Below the pieces are notes generated by a model. The model worked only from the letters and a program-made list of their open reading frames with translations, ran no database searches and had not been told where the DNA came from. Position numbers and translations under genes: made by a program. Of a stretch of 64,000 nucleotides of DNA, positions 8,423-17,084 are shown one piece after another (within the stretch, counting starts at the first letter, position 1; each line of letters begins with the position of its first letter). This DNA is from Streptosporangium brasiliense (GTDB taxonomy: Bacteria; Actinomycetota; Actinomycetes; Streptosporangiales; Streptosporangiaceae). The stretch covers positions 5,642,001 to 5,706,000 of the forward strand of contig NZ_JAUSRB010000002.1 of assembly GCF_030811595.1 (NCBI RefSeq), given 5' to 3'.

Positions 8423-9397
8423 TCAGTGGTCGATGACGTGCAGGGCCTGCGAGCTGCCGCTGAGCCGGCGCGCCCCCGAGGGGGCGCACACCGCGACGTC
8501 GGCCACCCGCGCGCCGAACAGCTCGGGCAGGTAGATCGCCGGTTCGACGCAGACCGTCATCCCGGCGGCGAGCACCGTCGTGTCGCCCGGGACGAGCCAG
8601 GGGCCCTCGTCGTGGCCGAGGCCGACGCCCCGGCCGGGCCGCTCCGCGGCGTAGTGGCCGTAGCCGCTGCCCTCGATCACCTCCCGGGCGGCCCGCCCGG
8701 CCTCCGCCGCCGGCACGCCGGGCCGCAGCGAGTCGAGGGCGGCGCGCTGCGCGGCCAGGACGACCGAGTACATCGCCTCGAAGTCCTCCGGCGGCTCGGC
8801 CACCGCGAAGACGCGGGCCACCTCCGAGCAGTGGCCGCCCCATCTGCCGCACACCGAGACCAGGAGCGCGTCGCCCGGGTTGATCACGCGGTCGCACGGC
8901 ACGTGCCGGGGGACGGCGCTGTGCTCGCCGGCCGCCACGAGCACCGACAGCACCTCCTCGCACCCGGTCTCGACCATCATGGCCCACAGCCGCCGCGCCA
9001 TCGCGCGCTCGGTGGTGCCGAACCAGGCCAGCTCGCGGGCCATGAGCAGGACGGCGTCCGCCGCGGAGGCGGCGCGTTCCGTCGCCGCGACCTCCGCGGT
9101 CCCCCGGTGCAGCCGGAGCGGGGCGAGCACGGCCGAGGCCAGCACGAGCTCGGCCTCCACCCGTAGCGAGAACAGCTCCCAGGCCCGCATCTCGGAGTCC
9201 ACCCCGACGCGGCGGGCGGAGGCGGGGATGAGTGCCGCGGCCTCCAGCGGTCCGGCCGCCGCCGCCGGCGGGCCGTGGAGGTCCAGGACGAGATACCCCT
9301 CGCCCTGGCCCCCCAGGTAGCGGAAGTCGGGAGAGGGGCGCAGCACCAGGGCGTCGACCCCCTCCTCGACCATCCTGCGGCGCACCTCGTCGATCAT
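8423..9397 (-). CDS. M24-family 'pita-bread' protein, probably catalytically altered
   Basis: 324 residues with the Xaa-Pro aminopeptidase/creatinase fold. Landmarks are GDALLVSVCGRWGGHCSEVARVF, LRPGVPAAEAGRAAREVIEGSGYGHY, GRGVGLGHDEGP and VCVEPAIYLPELFGARVADV. In active M24 peptidases these carry Asp, Asp, His, Glu, Glu. Here the first Asp is Ser, the second is Glu, the GHG His is Arg, HE reads DE, and the final RxED Glu is Ala; only the EP(G)IY Glu is kept. So it is unlikely to be a normal dimetal peptidase and may be a creatinase-like metal-free hydrolase or a pseudoenzyme. Last gene of the transporter operon, with ATGA overlap to the ATPase. Context suggests it acts on the imported compound. 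Confidence 0.85.
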   Translation of the reverse strand: MIDEVRRRMVEEGVDALVLRPSPDFRYLGGQGEGYLVLDLHGPPAAAAGPLEAAALIPASARRVGVDSEMRAWELFSLRVEAELVLASAVLAPLRLHRGTAEVAATERAASAADAVLLMARELAWFGTTERAMARRLWAMMVETGCEEVLSVLVAAGEHSAVPRHVPCDRVINPGDALLVSVCGRWGGHCSEVARVFAVAEPPEDFEAMYSVVLAAQRAALDSLRPGVPAAEAGRAAREVIEGSGYGHYAAERPGRGVGLGHDEGPWLVPGDTTVLAAGMTVCVEPAIYLPELFGARVADVAVCAPSGARRLSGSSQALHVIDH

Positions 9398-10308
9398 GCA
9401 GGCCCGTGCAGCCAGCACGCGACGGGACCGAAGTCGGGCTCGCGCTCCCGGCAGACGTCCATCGCCACCGGGCAGCGCGGGTGGAACCGGCAGCCGCGGG
9501 GCGGGTCGGCCGGATCCGGCACGTCCCCGGACAGCTCCGCCGGGAGCACCCCGGCGCCGTCGGGCGCGGGGATCGCGCCCAGCAGCGCCTTGGTGTACGG
9601 ATGACGGGGCTCGGCCCACACCTCGGCGGTCCGCCCCATCTCCACGATCTTCCCGAGGTACATCACCGCGATCCGGTCGGCGATCAGCCGTACCACCGAC
9701 AGGTCGTGGCTGATGAACAGCAGGCCGGCGCCCGAGGAGACCGCGAGGTCCCGCATCAGCGTGGCCACCTGGGCCTGTGCCGAGGCGTCGAGCGCGGAGA
9801 TCGGCTCGTCGCCGATCAGCAGGTTCGGCCGGGCGGCGAGCGCCCTGGCGATCGCGATCCGCTGCCGCTGGCCGCCGGAGAACTCGTGCGGGTGGCGGGC
9901 GGCGAACTCCCGGGGCAGCCCGACCCGCTCCAGCAGGTCGGCGGGGGCGGTCACGGTGTCGCCCGCCGTACGCAGCCCGTCGGCGATCTGCGCGCCCACC
10001 CGGCGCCGGGGGTTCAGCGAGGCGTAGGGATCCTGGAACACCATCTGGATCCCGGCCAGTGCCCGGTCCCTGCGGCGCAGGCCGAGCGGGGTCACCGGCC
10101 GCCCCTCGAAGGTGATCGACCCGGCGGCGGCCCGGTTGAGCCCGCACACCGCGCGGGCCAGCGTCGACTTGCCGCATCCGGACTCGCCGACGAGCCCGAC
10201 GACCTCGCCCGCCGCGACGGTCAGACTGGCCCCGGCCACCGCCCGTACCAGGGGGCGGCCCGGGGTGCGATGCTCGACGACGAGGTCGTCCACGATCAGC
10301 AGTGTCAT
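9394..10308 (-). CDS. peptide/oligopeptide ABC transporter ATPase (DppF/OppF-like)
   Basis: 304 residues. Walker A GESGCGKST, Q-loop MVFQDPYASLNP, signature FSGGQRQR, Walker B LLIGDEPISALD, H-loop FISHDLSVV. The C-terminal oligopeptide-transporter extension contains the Cys motif CRFHPRCPVAMDVC, typical of this subfamily. It forms the ATPase heterodimer with the next gene; ATGA overlap with it at 10305-10308. Supplies energy to the inner-membrane permeases. Confidence 0.93.
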   Translation of the reverse strand: MTLLIVDDLVVEHRTPGRPLVRAVAGASLTVAAGEVVGLVGESGCGKSTLARAVCGLNRAAAGSITFEGRPVTPLGLRRRDRALAGIQMVFQDPYASLNPRRRVGAQIADGLRTAGDTVTAPADLLERVGLPREFAARHPHEFSGGQRQRIAIARALAARPNLLIGDEPISALDASAQAQVATLMRDLAVSSGAGLLFISHDLSVVRLIADRIAVMYLGKIVEMGRTAEVWAEPRHPYTKALLGAIPAPDGAGVLPAELSGDVPDPADPPRGCRFHPRCPVAMDVCREREPDFGPVACWLHGPA

Positions 10309-11078
10309 GAGGTCTCCCCGGGCAACGACTCCAGCAGGGCACGGGTGTAGGGGTGGCGCGGCTCGCGCAGCACCTGGCCGCGCGGTCCGGTCTCCACGAC
10401 CAGGCCTTCCTTCATCACGCTCACCTCGTCGGCGACCGCCGACATCACGCCGAGGTCGTGGGTGACGAGCAGTACGGCCAGGCCCAGGTCGTCGCAGAGG
10501 CCGCGCAGCAGTCGCAGCACGCCGGCCTGGACGGTCACGTCGAGAGCGGTCGTGGGCTCGTCGGCGATGAGCACCTTCGGCGAGCAGGCCAGGGCGATCG
10601 CGATCGCGATGCGCTGGCGCATGCCGCCGGAGAACTGGTGCGGGTAGCGGTCGATCGCCGCCTCGGGCCCGGGGATGCGCACCTGGCCCAGCAGCTCGAC
10701 GGCCCTGGCCCGCGCCTGTTTCCGGTCGAGCCCCAGGTGGTGGCGCATGTGCTCGGTGAGCTGGCGGCCGACCGAGAGCATCGGGTGCAGGCTGGTCGCC
10801 GGGTCCTGGAAGACCATGGCGACCTCACCGCCGCGCACCGTGTTCAGCTCCTTGGGCGCCATCGTGAGCAGGTCGCGCTCTCCCAGGGCGATCCGGCCGG
10901 TGGTGCGGGCGCCGTGCGGGAGCAGCCCCAGCACGGCCAGGCCCGTCATCGTCTTGCCCGAGCCGCTCTCGCCGGCCAGACCGTGCACACGGCCGGCCCG
11001 CAGGTCGAGGTCGACGCCGCGCAGGATCTCCCTGCCGCCGATGGAGACCTTCAGGTCGGAGATGGCCAGAAGGGTCAC
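10305..11078 (-). CDS. peptide ABC transporter ATPase (DppD/OppD-like)
   Basis: 257 residues from a GTG start ([15 protein letters not shown]). Walker [22 protein letters not shown], signature FSGGMRQR, Walker [13 protein letters not shown], switch His [10 protein letters not shown]. It lacks the long Cys-rich C-terminal tail found on its partner. The GTG start overlaps the stop codon of the upstream permease (GTGA, 11075-11078). A longer open frame extends upstream but is antisense to nothing conserved and overlaps the permease gene. Confidence 0.92.
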   Translation of the reverse strand: MTLLAISDLKVSIGGREILRGVDLDLRAGRVHGLAGESGSGKTMTGLAVLGLLPHGARTTGRIALGERDLLTMAPKELNTVRGGEVAMVFQDPATSLHPMLSVGRQLTEHMRHHLGLDRKQARARAVELLGQVRIPGPEAAIDRYPHQFSGGMRQRIAIAIALACSPKVLIADEPTTALDVTVQAGVLRLLRGLCDDLGLAVLLVTHDLGVMSAVADEVSVMKEGLVVETGPRGQVLREPRHPYTRALLESLPGETS

Positions 11079-11914
11079 AGCGCACGCTCCTTGATGGCGC
11101 GGGCCGTCCGCGGGTCGAGGGCGTCGCGCAGCGTGTCGCCCAGGAAGTTGAAGGCCAGCACGACGGTCAGGATGGCCAGACCGGGGAAGGTCGCCACCCA
11201 CCAGCTGTCGAAGACCTCCACGCCGGAGGCGACCATCGCGCCCCACTCGGGGGACGGGGGCTTGGCGCCGAGCCCGAGGAAGGACAGGCCGGACAGCAGC
11301 AGCAGCGCGGTGCCGATGTCGAGGGTGGCCAGCACCAGGATCGGCCCGGTGACGTTCGGCAGCACGTCCACCCGGAGCGAGCGCCAGGCGGAGAAGCCGA
11401 GCAGTCGCCCGCTCAGCACGAACTCGCGCTCGCGCACGCCCAGCACCAGGCCGCGGGTCACGCGGGCGTAGGCCGGCCAGGCGACGACGAGTACGGCGAG
11501 CACGGCGTTGGTGAGGCTCGCGCCGAGCGCGGCGGCGACGACCATGGCCAGGATCACGGTGGGGAAGGCGAAGACGAGGTCGGCGAGCCGCATGATCGTC
11601 TCGTCGACCCACTTGCCGAAATATCCGGCGCAGGCGCCCAGCAGGCCGCCGACCAGCACCGAGAGCACGACCAGCAGCAGCGTCAGCGGGATCGACAGGC
11701 GCGCGCCGTACATCACCCTGCTCAGGATGTCGCGGCCGAGCTGGTCGGTGCCGAACCAGTGGCCCGGGCCGGGCGGGGCCAGCCGCGGCAGGTCCTGGGC
11801 GAGCGGATCGTGCGGCGCCAGCAGCGGGGCGGCCAGCGCGATCACGATCCAGGCGAGCGCGATCACCCCGCCGACGATCGCCAGCGGCTGCCGCCATGCT
11901 TGGGGGAGTTTCAC
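11075..11914 (-). CDS. peptide ABC transporter permease (DppC/OppC-like)
   Basis: 279 residues from GTG 11914 (VKLPQAWRQPLAIVGG). About six membrane helices. The N-terminal OppC-type segment ends HWFGTDQLGRDILSRV, and the EAA loop region lies around AYARVTRGLVLGVREREFVLSGRLLG. The start codon overlaps the previous stop codon (GTGA), so translation is coupled. With the DppB-like protein it forms the membrane channel. Confidence 0.93.
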   Translation of the reverse strand: MKLPQAWRQPLAIVGGVIALAWIVIALAAPLLAPHDPLAQDLPRLAPPGPGHWFGTDQLGRDILSRVMYGARLSIPLTLLLVVLSVLVGGLLGACAGYFGKWVDETIMRLADLVFAFPTVILAMVVAAALGASLTNAVLAVLVVAWPAYARVTRGLVLGVREREFVLSGRLLGFSAWRSLRVDVLPNVTGPILVLATLDIGTALLLLSGLSFLGLGAKPPSPEWGAMVASGVEVFDSWWVATFPGLAILTVVLAFNFLGDTLRDALDPRTARAIKERAL

Positions 11915-13008
11915 TGGAGTCTCACTCTGGGGTCGATGACGCCGTACAGCACGTCGACGATCAGGTTGATGACGAGGTAGACCCCGCCCACCACCAGGCC
12001 GACGCCCATCACGGCGGGCAGGTCGAGGGTGGTCGCGCTCTTGTAGGCGTACTGGCCCACGCCCGGCCAGGCGAAGATCGCCTCGACGAGCACGGTTCCC
12101 GACAGCAGGCTGCCGAAGGCCAGGCCCGCGACCGTGATGATCGGCACCAGCGCCGAGCGCAGCACGTAGCGGAACAGGATCACCCGGGGCGGCAGGCCCT
12201 TGGCCCGCGCGGCGCGCACGTAGTCCTGGCCCAGCACCTCCAGCACCGCCGACCGGGTGAACCGGGTCAGCAGGCCGATCGTGTAGAGGGCCAGCACCAG
12301 CGCGGGGGTGATGAGGTGGCCGACCGCCGAGGAGAACACGTCCCACTGCCCCGCCAGCGCGGAGTCGACCGTGTACAGCCCGGTGACCTGCGGGGGCGGG
12401 CTCATGCCCGGATCGATCCGGCCGCTGCCCGGAGTGACCTGCAGCCGGTAGAAGAAGACGTAGAACGCCGTCAGCGCCAGCCAGAAGGTCGGCACGGAGA
12501 TGCCGATCAGGCTGATGACCCGGAGCACGTGGTCGGAGAGCCGGTCCCGGCGCAGCGCCGCGATCACGCCGAAGGCCACACCCGCCACGAGGGAGATCAG
12601 GATCGCGGCGCCGGCCAGTTCGAGCGTGGCCGGCACGGACTCCGCCAGGTCGTCGAGGACCGGGCGGTGGCTCTGCTGGCTCGTCCCGAGGTCGCCCTGG
12701 AGGACCCCCTGAAGGTGCAGCAGGTACTGCTGGGGGAGCGGCTTGTCCAGGCCGTGCTCGGCCCGCCACTGCGCGACGATCGCCGGGTCGCCCAGGGCCC
12801 GCTGGCCGAGGTTGGCCGAGACGGGGTCGCCGGGGACCATGTTGGTCAGGACGAAGGTGACGAGCGTGATGCCCACCGCCAGCAGGAGCGCCGTGAGCAC
12901 CCGGCGGGCCAGGAAGCGGACCAGCGGACTCCGGCGGCCGGTACGGCCCGGCGGCTTGCGCCGGGCCGTACCCTCCTTCAGGTCCTCGTTACTTGAGGTC
13001 GGCGACAT
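11911..13008 (-). CDS. peptide ABC transporter permease (DppB/OppB-like)
   Basis: 365 residues. After a basic 30-residue N terminus comes the conserved VRFLARRVLTALLLAVGITLVTF segment, then NMVPGDPVSANLG, six predicted helices and the EAA motif LEVLGQDYVRAARAKGLPPR. ATG 13008 overlaps the end of the binding-protein gene by 20 bp; an ATG that far inside is plausible but the true start could be slightly downstream. Confidence 0.92.
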   Translation of the reverse strand: MSPTSSNEDLKEGTARRKPPGRTGRRSPLVRFLARRVLTALLLAVGITLVTFVLTNMVPGDPVSANLGQRALGDPAIVAQWRAEHGLDKPLPQQYLLHLQGVLQGDLGTSQQSHRPVLDDLAESVPATLELAGAAILISLVAGVAFGVIAALRRDRLSDHVLRVISLIGISVPTFWLALTAFYVFFYRLQVTPGSGRIDPGMSPPPQVTGLYTVDSALAGQWDVFSSAVGHLITPALVLALYTIGLLTRFTRSAVLEVLGQDYVRAARAKGLPPRVILFRYVLRSALVPIITVAGLAFGSLLSGTVLVEAIFAWPGVGQYAYKSATTLDLPAVMGVGLVVGGVYLVINLIVDVLYGVIDPRVRLQ

Positions 13009-14593
13009 CGACAGTCCACACCGGGTGGAACTCCAGGCCGGTGACGGACTTGGCCGTCACGATGTTCTGGCTCGGCTGGATGAGCGGGACGAACGGGCCC
13101 GAGGCGTTGAGCTTGGTCTGCACGTCGACGTAGGCCTGCTTCCGGGCCTCGTCGCCGATCGTGGTGGCCGCCTTCTCGCCGGCCGCCTCCAGCTCCTTGT
13201 CGGCGCCGGCCTTCCAGCCGGCCCGCAGGCCCACGAGCTTGCCCGGTAGGAAGGACAGGTAGTCGCTGGGGTCGGGGTAGTCCGGACCCCAGTACCACAG
13301 GCCCAGCTCCTCCTTGCCGTTGCGGTAGTTGTCCAGGGCCGTGGTGATCGGCGCGGGCGCCAGCTCCACGGTGATGCCGACCTCCTTGAGGTTGGCCTGG
13401 ACCCGCTCGGCGAGCGGCTGGAAGGACAGGCCGTTGACGGTCAGCTCGCTGGGGTACTCCAGCTTGACCGTCGGGTCGGCCACGCCGCTCTCCTTGAGAG
13501 CCGCCTTGGCGCCCTCGATGTCGCGCTTGGCCGCCTGCTCCGGCGGGAGCGCGCCCAGCAGCATCGAGGGGATCACCCCGGGAGCCTGCACCGAGCCCTC
13601 GCCGGCCAGCTCCAGCAGACCCGCGTAGTCGACGCCCTTCCGCACGGCCTCGGCGAACTTGGGGTTGGAGGTGACCTTGCTGACCGCGGGGTTCTGGTTG
13701 GCGAGCAGGAAGATCACGTTGGCCGAGGCCGTCTTCTTGACCGTCAGGTCACCGGTGATCCCGGCGACCTGGTCCCCGGAGAGGTTCAGCGCGACCTGGC
13801 TGTCGCCACGCGAGATGTTGAGCTTCTGGGTCGCGGCCTCGACGTTGCGGAGCACGACCTTGTCGTAGACGGGCTTGTCCGGGCCCCAGTACTTGGCGTT
13901 CGCCTTGAGCACGACCTGGGTGCTGACGTTGAACGACTCGATCGTGTAGGGACCCGAGCCCGCCGAGGCGGAGTTGAGGTACTGCTCGGCCTTGTCGCCG
14001 GCGTCCGTGGTGGCGCCGTGCTCCTTGGCCACCTTGGAGTTGAGGATGCCCAGCGCGGGGTTGGGCAGGATGTACGGCAGCGCGGGGTTGGCGCTCTTCG
14101 ACGTCAGCGTGATCGTGTCCGCGCCGGTCTTGGCCACCTCCACCCCGTCGAGCAGGAACGACGGGGTGCCCTTCATGTCGCGCACGCGGTTCAGCGAGAA
14201 GACGACGTCGTCGGCGGTGACCGGCGAGCCGTCGGCGAAGGTGGCGCCCTGGCGGAGCTTGAGGGTCAGCTCCTTGCCGTCGTCGGACAGTTCGAACGAC
14301 TCGGCGAGGGCGGGCACCGGCTTGGTGACGTCGGAGCCCTCGAAGGTGAGGAGGGTCTCGTAGGCCGCCTTACCGATGATCAGGCCGGTCGGCTCGTAGG
14401 TGCGCCCGGGGTCGGCCGTCTTGAGGTCGAAGGAGGTGTCGATCACGAGCGTCTTGGCGGCGGCGGTGCCGCCACCGCTCTGGGACGTCGTGGACGAGCC
14501 GCCGCTGGAGCAGGCGGCAAGGGCGAGGGCGCCGGTGAGCAGCACCGGCAGCAGGGCTGCCTTCGCTCCGGGGCGCCGTGAACGGGTCGCCAT
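12989..14593 (-). CDS. peptide-type ABC transporter substrate-binding lipoprotein (SBP family 5)
   Basis: 534 residues. Lipoprotein signal with lipobox LALAAC, followed by a flexible Ser/Gly linker (SSGGSSTTSQSGGG). Family 5 signatures include LVIDTSFDLKTADPGRTYEPTG and FADGSPVTADDVVFSLNRV. First gene of the five-gene transporter cluster, with GGAGG 7-8 nt before the ATG. It delivers an oligopeptide or related cationic ligand to the permeases; the ligand cannot be read from the sequence. The divergent Lrp/AsnC regulator suggests amino-acid-responsive control. Confidence 0.93.
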   Translation of the reverse strand: MATRSRRPGAKAALLPVLLTGALALAACSSGGSSTTSQSGGGTAAAKTLVIDTSFDLKTADPGRTYEPTGLIIGKAAYETLLTFEGSDVTKPVPALAESFELSDDGKELTLKLRQGATFADGSPVTADDVVFSLNRVRDMKGTPSFLLDGVEVAKTGADTITLTSKSANPALPYILPNPALGILNSKVAKEHGATTDAGDKAEQYLNSASAGSGPYTIESFNVSTQVVLKANAKYWGPDKPVYDKVVLRNVEAATQKLNISRGDSQVALNLSGDQVAGITGDLTVKKTASANVIFLLANQNPAVSKVTSNPKFAEAVRKGVDYAGLLELAGEGSVQAPGVIPSMLLGALPPEQAAKRDIEGAKAALKESGVADPTVKLEYPSELTVNGLSFQPLAERVQANLKEVGITVELAPAPITTALDNYRNGKEELGLWYWGPDYPDPSDYLSFLPGKLVGLRAGWKAGADKELEAAGEKAATTIGDEARKQAYVDVQTKLNASGPFVPLIQPSQNIVTAKSVTGLEFHPVWTVDVADLK

Positions 14594-14664
14594 TCTGTGT
14601 CCTCCGAAAATGGGCCGTGTAGACGTTTGGTCGCCGATCGTCCAGGATTGTCCGGCAAAAAGTC

Positions 14665-14684
14665 CAGCTCATGGGGTTAAGCTG
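14665..14684. promoter_or_regulatory. candidate Lrp-type operator in divergent promoter region
   Basis: CAGCT and AGCTG arms separated by 10 nt in the 113-bp gap between the transporter operon and the Lrp gene, next to an AT-richer stretch. Only 5-bp arms, so weak evidence. Confidence 0.3.
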
Positions 14685-14706
14685 AGACGAATCTGGCATA
14701 AGGGGT

Positions 14707-15357
14707 ATGGAGATGACCGAAATATCAAGGAACGCGGCCCAGGAAGGCGGTCAACCTGGACGGATCGGCATCGGCCTGGAGCTCGACGCGACACACCTGA
14801 AGATCCTTGAGGTGCTGCGCGAGAACGGCAGGATCTCCGTGGCTGCTCTCGCCGAGCGGGTCGGCATCTCCCGGGCCAACGCCTACACGCGCTTCGAGGC
14901 GCTGCGCGCCGACGGCGCGATCAAGCGGTTCACGGCGGAGATCGACCACGTCCGCACAGGTCTCGGCATCACCGCGTTGATCTTCGTGACCGTCCGGCAG
15001 CAGATGTGGCGCCAGTTCCGCGCCCAGCTCGCGGCGATGCCCGAGGTGGAGTACTGCGCGATCACGACGGGCCAGCACGACGCGATGATCCAGGTCCGGA
15101 TGGCCGACGTCGCCGCCGTGCACGCCATGGTGACCGAGCGGCTGGCCAACATCCCCGCGGTCAAGGCCACCGAGACCGTCTTCATCCTGGACGAGGTGCT
15201 CAAGCGCCCCTACGTCCTGCCGAGCGACCGCGGTCCCGGCCGCTCCCCCCGCCGTCCCGCCGACCCCGCCGCGGCCCCCGGGGGAGAGGTGCCCCTGGGC
15301 AAGATGCGCTTCGTGGGCGCGGCCGAGGGCCGCGCCCAACTCCAGCAGGACGTCTGA
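14707..15357 (+). CDS. Lrp/AsnC family transcriptional regulator
   Basis: 216 residues. HTH LDATHLKILEVLRENGRISVAALAERVGISRANAYTRFEALRADGAI, then the RAM/AsnC ligand-binding domain (LGITALIFVTVRQQMW, YCAITTGQHDAMIQVRMADV). About 45 residues of Pro/Arg-rich C-terminal tail go beyond the usual 150-165 residue family length. Divergent from the peptide transporter operon, which it most likely controls. The start could also be the ATG two codons downstream (14713). Confidence 0.92.
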   Translation: MEMTEISRNAAQEGGQPGRIGIGLELDATHLKILEVLRENGRISVAALAERVGISRANAYTRFEALRADGAIKRFTAEIDHVRTGLGITALIFVTVRQQMWRQFRAQLAAMPEVEYCAITTGQHDAMIQVRMADVAAVHAMVTERLANIPAVKATETVFILDEVLKRPYVLPSDRGPGRSPRRPADPAAAPGGEVPLGKMRFVGAAEGRAQLQQDV

Positions 15358-15455
15358 CACGCGGGCCTGCCCCCCGGCGGCAGCGCCGGAAGGCGGTCCG
15401 GTGGGGGCGCGTCCCGGAGCGGGGCGGCCCCGGGTGCGCGCTCCCCGTCAGGCGG

Positions 15456-15815
15456 TCAGGACGGCAGGACCTCGGTGCACACGCTCACGTGCGTCGTGTC
15501 GTCCCCGGCGAACTGGAACTCCTCGACCAGGCGCAGCCGGCCGTCGGGGAGGGGCTCGGCGCGGCTGGCGCTCTGCCCGCCGGCGCGCTCGCCGTTCTTG
15601 AGCAGGTGGACGTAGGTGATCTCCAGGCGGTCGCCGTCCCTGGTGCCGACGAAGCGCCCGTGGACCACGGTGTCGCCGGTGTAGTCGCCCCAGATGATCC
15701 CGCCGGACTCCCGGTAGGCGAACTCGGTGGGCCCGTCCGGGTCCACCGCGCTCGCCGTCGAGCTGACCATGACGAACCTGCGGTCGTTGAGGTTGAGAAG
15801 GTCGTTGTCGTTCAC
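15456..15815 (-). CDS. small cytosolic protein of an actinobacterial family sometimes annotated 'n-acetylglutamate synthase'
   Basis: About 119 residues from GTG 15815. Recognisable motifs are LNDRRFVMVSS, EFAYRESGGIIWGDYTGDTVVHGRFVG, LEITYVHLLKNGE and LPDGRLRLVEEFQF. Database entries with this pattern often carry the acetylglutamate synthase label, which I regard as unsupported: no GNAT fold or CoA motif is visible. A longer upstream frame exists but looks non-coding. Start uncertain (poor ribosome-binding site). Function unknown. Confidence 0.7.
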   Translation of the reverse strand: MNDNDLLNLNDRRFVMVSSTASAVDPDGPTEFAYRESGGIIWGDYTGDTVVHGRFVGTRDGDRLEITYVHLLKNGERAGGQSASRAEPLPDGRLRLVEEFQFAGDDTTHVSVCTEVLPS

Positions 15816-16072
15816 GTCTCCGCATCGTGCCGTTCCGTGGGCCGGCCGCAACCGAGGCTGGACATTCCGGCGCGCAGGAGGGGCAAGATCGATGATCCGT
15901 CCAGCCGGGCGTCCGTCCGGAGGGGATCGGCGAGATCCGGCTTCCCCGTTCGCGCCGAGCGCGCCCGTCTGCCGGTGACGGATCATCGGTCCATGAGGGT
16001 GAACATTCATCCACTCCGCCGACACTTCGAGCCGTCGCCGTCCATCGGCCGCTCGACCGGGGGAAGCCCCAC

Positions 16073-16189
16073 ACCGAGGTCTGCAAGCCGCTGAGTCCGG
16101 GACATGGTCCCAAGCTGTTCTTCACCCCGGCCGAGTGGGACGCCTTCCTCAACGGCGTGAAGGCCGACGAGTTCGATCGCCGCCATTGA
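16073..16189 (+). pseudogene. remnant of a DUF397 protein (C-terminal end only)
   Basis: The frame ending at the TGA 16187-16189 reads GPKLFFTPAEWDAFLNGVKA then DEFDRRH. This is the classic C terminus of DUF397 proteins (xDPDGPxLxFTPAEWxAFVxGVKxGEFD). The conserved N-terminal half (WRKSSRS...CVEVA...VRDSK) is missing or scrambled upstream, leaving only about 30 recognisable residues. DUF397 genes normally sit beside an XRE regulator, which is absent here. Confidence 0.7.
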
Positions 16190-16198
16190 GGCTGCCAT

Positions 16199-16250
16199 CC
16201 TCCCTTCTGTCGTGATTTCGGCTTGTTGTGAGGTCATGACAGAAGGGAGG
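16199..16250. terminator. long inverted repeat between converging genes
   Basis: Arms of 17 bp with a single mismatch: CCTCCCTTCTGTCGTGA (16199-16215) and TCATGACAGAAGGGAGG (16234-16250), with an 18-nt loop. It lies between the DUF397 remnant and the 3' end of the toxin gene. Probably a bidirectional terminator. Confidence 0.6.
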
Positions 16251-16274
16251 GGGCTCACCGGCTCCGTGTCTTCG

Positions 16275-16595
16275 CTACTGGAGCATGCCGAGGACGGTGT
16301 GCAGGGCGTCATCGATCTCTTCGATCTCGACTGGATCCAGGCGTCCCGCGAAGTCGCCCAGGCGGTGAGGGGCGACAGCCGTGGTCTGCTCGACCATGAT
16401 GCGTGTCTGCTTGCCGAGAAGTTCGACTTCGGGGCGGAAAGGCGCGGGAGGCGCACTGGCCGAGGTCGGGGCGATGAGCACGGTGGAGAGATGGGTCAGG
16501 AAGTCTGACTGGAGGATCACGGCGAAACGCTCGCCTCGTTGCTCATGGGCCATCGCGTCACGAGGGGCGCGCAGCCGATACACGTCACCACGCAC
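16275..16595 (-). CDS. MazF/PemK-like toxin
   Basis: 106 residues. RGDVYRLRAP, QRGERFAVILQSDFL, STVLIAPTSASAPPAPFRPEVEL and QTRIMVEQTTAV match the MazF/PemK (CcdB-like fold) endoribonuclease family. The R-x-x-x-x-V-Q loop and the Thr/Ser after VLIAPTS fit the active-site region. GTG start 16595 overlaps the antitoxin 3' end by 11 bp, the standard arrangement for co-translation. Expected role: mRNA interferase held inactive by the upstream gene product. Confidence 0.85.
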   Translation of the reverse strand: MRGDVYRLRAPRDAMAHEQRGERFAVILQSDFLTHLSTVLIAPTSASAPPAPFRPEVELLGKQTRIMVEQTTAVAPHRLGDFAGRLDPVEIEEIDDALHTVLGMLQ

Positions 16596-16815
16596 GCAGG
16601 TGCTCCGTGTCCTTCATGATTGCTTCTGCTTCGGCCCTGTCGGCGGGATCGTTGGCCAGCCTCTCGGCTGCGACTCGGGCCAGCTCCATGCGGTGGAGAC
16701 GCTGAGCGATGACGAGCGCTTCGCGGACGGCCTCGGTTGCGGAACGGCCGTCGGAGGTCAGCTCGTTCAGCGCCTTCTCGGCCTTGGCGTCCAGATCAAC
16801 AGTCAACATGCCCAT
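16585..16815 (-). CDS. ribbon-helix-helix antitoxin partner of the MazF-like toxin
   Basis: About 76 residues from ATG 16815 (MGMLTVDLDAKAEKALNELT); ATG 16809 is the alternative. A beta strand followed by two helices (SDGRSATEAVREALVIAQRL) fits an RHH DNA-binding antitoxin, and the acidic/Ala-rich C-terminal tail would wrap the toxin. Located immediately upstream of and overlapping the toxin gene. Expected to autoregulate the pair. Confidence 0.8.
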   Translation of the reverse strand: MGMLTVDLDAKAEKALNELTSDGRSATEAVREALVIAQRLHRMELARVAAERLANDPADRAEAEAIMKDTEHLRAW

Positions 16816-16914
16816 ATCTTCACTGTACGGCCAGGCCTCTCGCAGGGCTTCGACCGAATTCCGCAATCATGTCGATGCTCAGGGTAATCAGATCTCGAGG
16901 AAAGGAAAGTGATC

Positions 16915-16998
16915 ATGTCCCCCGTGCGTCACGAGAAGGTCTTCGAGGACGCCATCGAGTCGGCGGTGCCTACTGCCGCCTTCTTGAACGGCTGGTGA
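16915..16998 (+). pseudogene. 5' stub resembling a type I restriction R-subunit
   Basis: A 27-codon frame (MSPVRHEKVFEDAIESAVPT then AAFLNGW, TGA) preceded by AGGAAAGGA at good spacing. The pattern HExxFExAIExxLxxxGW is the N-terminal signature of HsdR-type proteins. Nothing homologous follows the stop codon; TsaD begins on the other strand soon after. It looks like the promoter-proximal end of a deleted restriction gene. Confidence 0.5.
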
Positions 16999-17084
16999 GT
17001 GAGGGGCCTGCAGTCGCGTGATCGTGGAAGAGCTCCCCTGCGGCCGCGATGAATCAGCGCCGGAAAGGGGCCGCACGGACGGGG

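Noticed and set aside
9232-10350. Plus-strand 372-codon frame over the ABC ATPase and M24 genes
   Set aside because: Antisense shadow of two genes with intact conserved motifs.
15456-15815. Accepting the label 'N-acetylglutamate synthase'
   Set aside because: No GNAT or acetyl-CoA motif and too short; the label seems to be an inherited annotation error.
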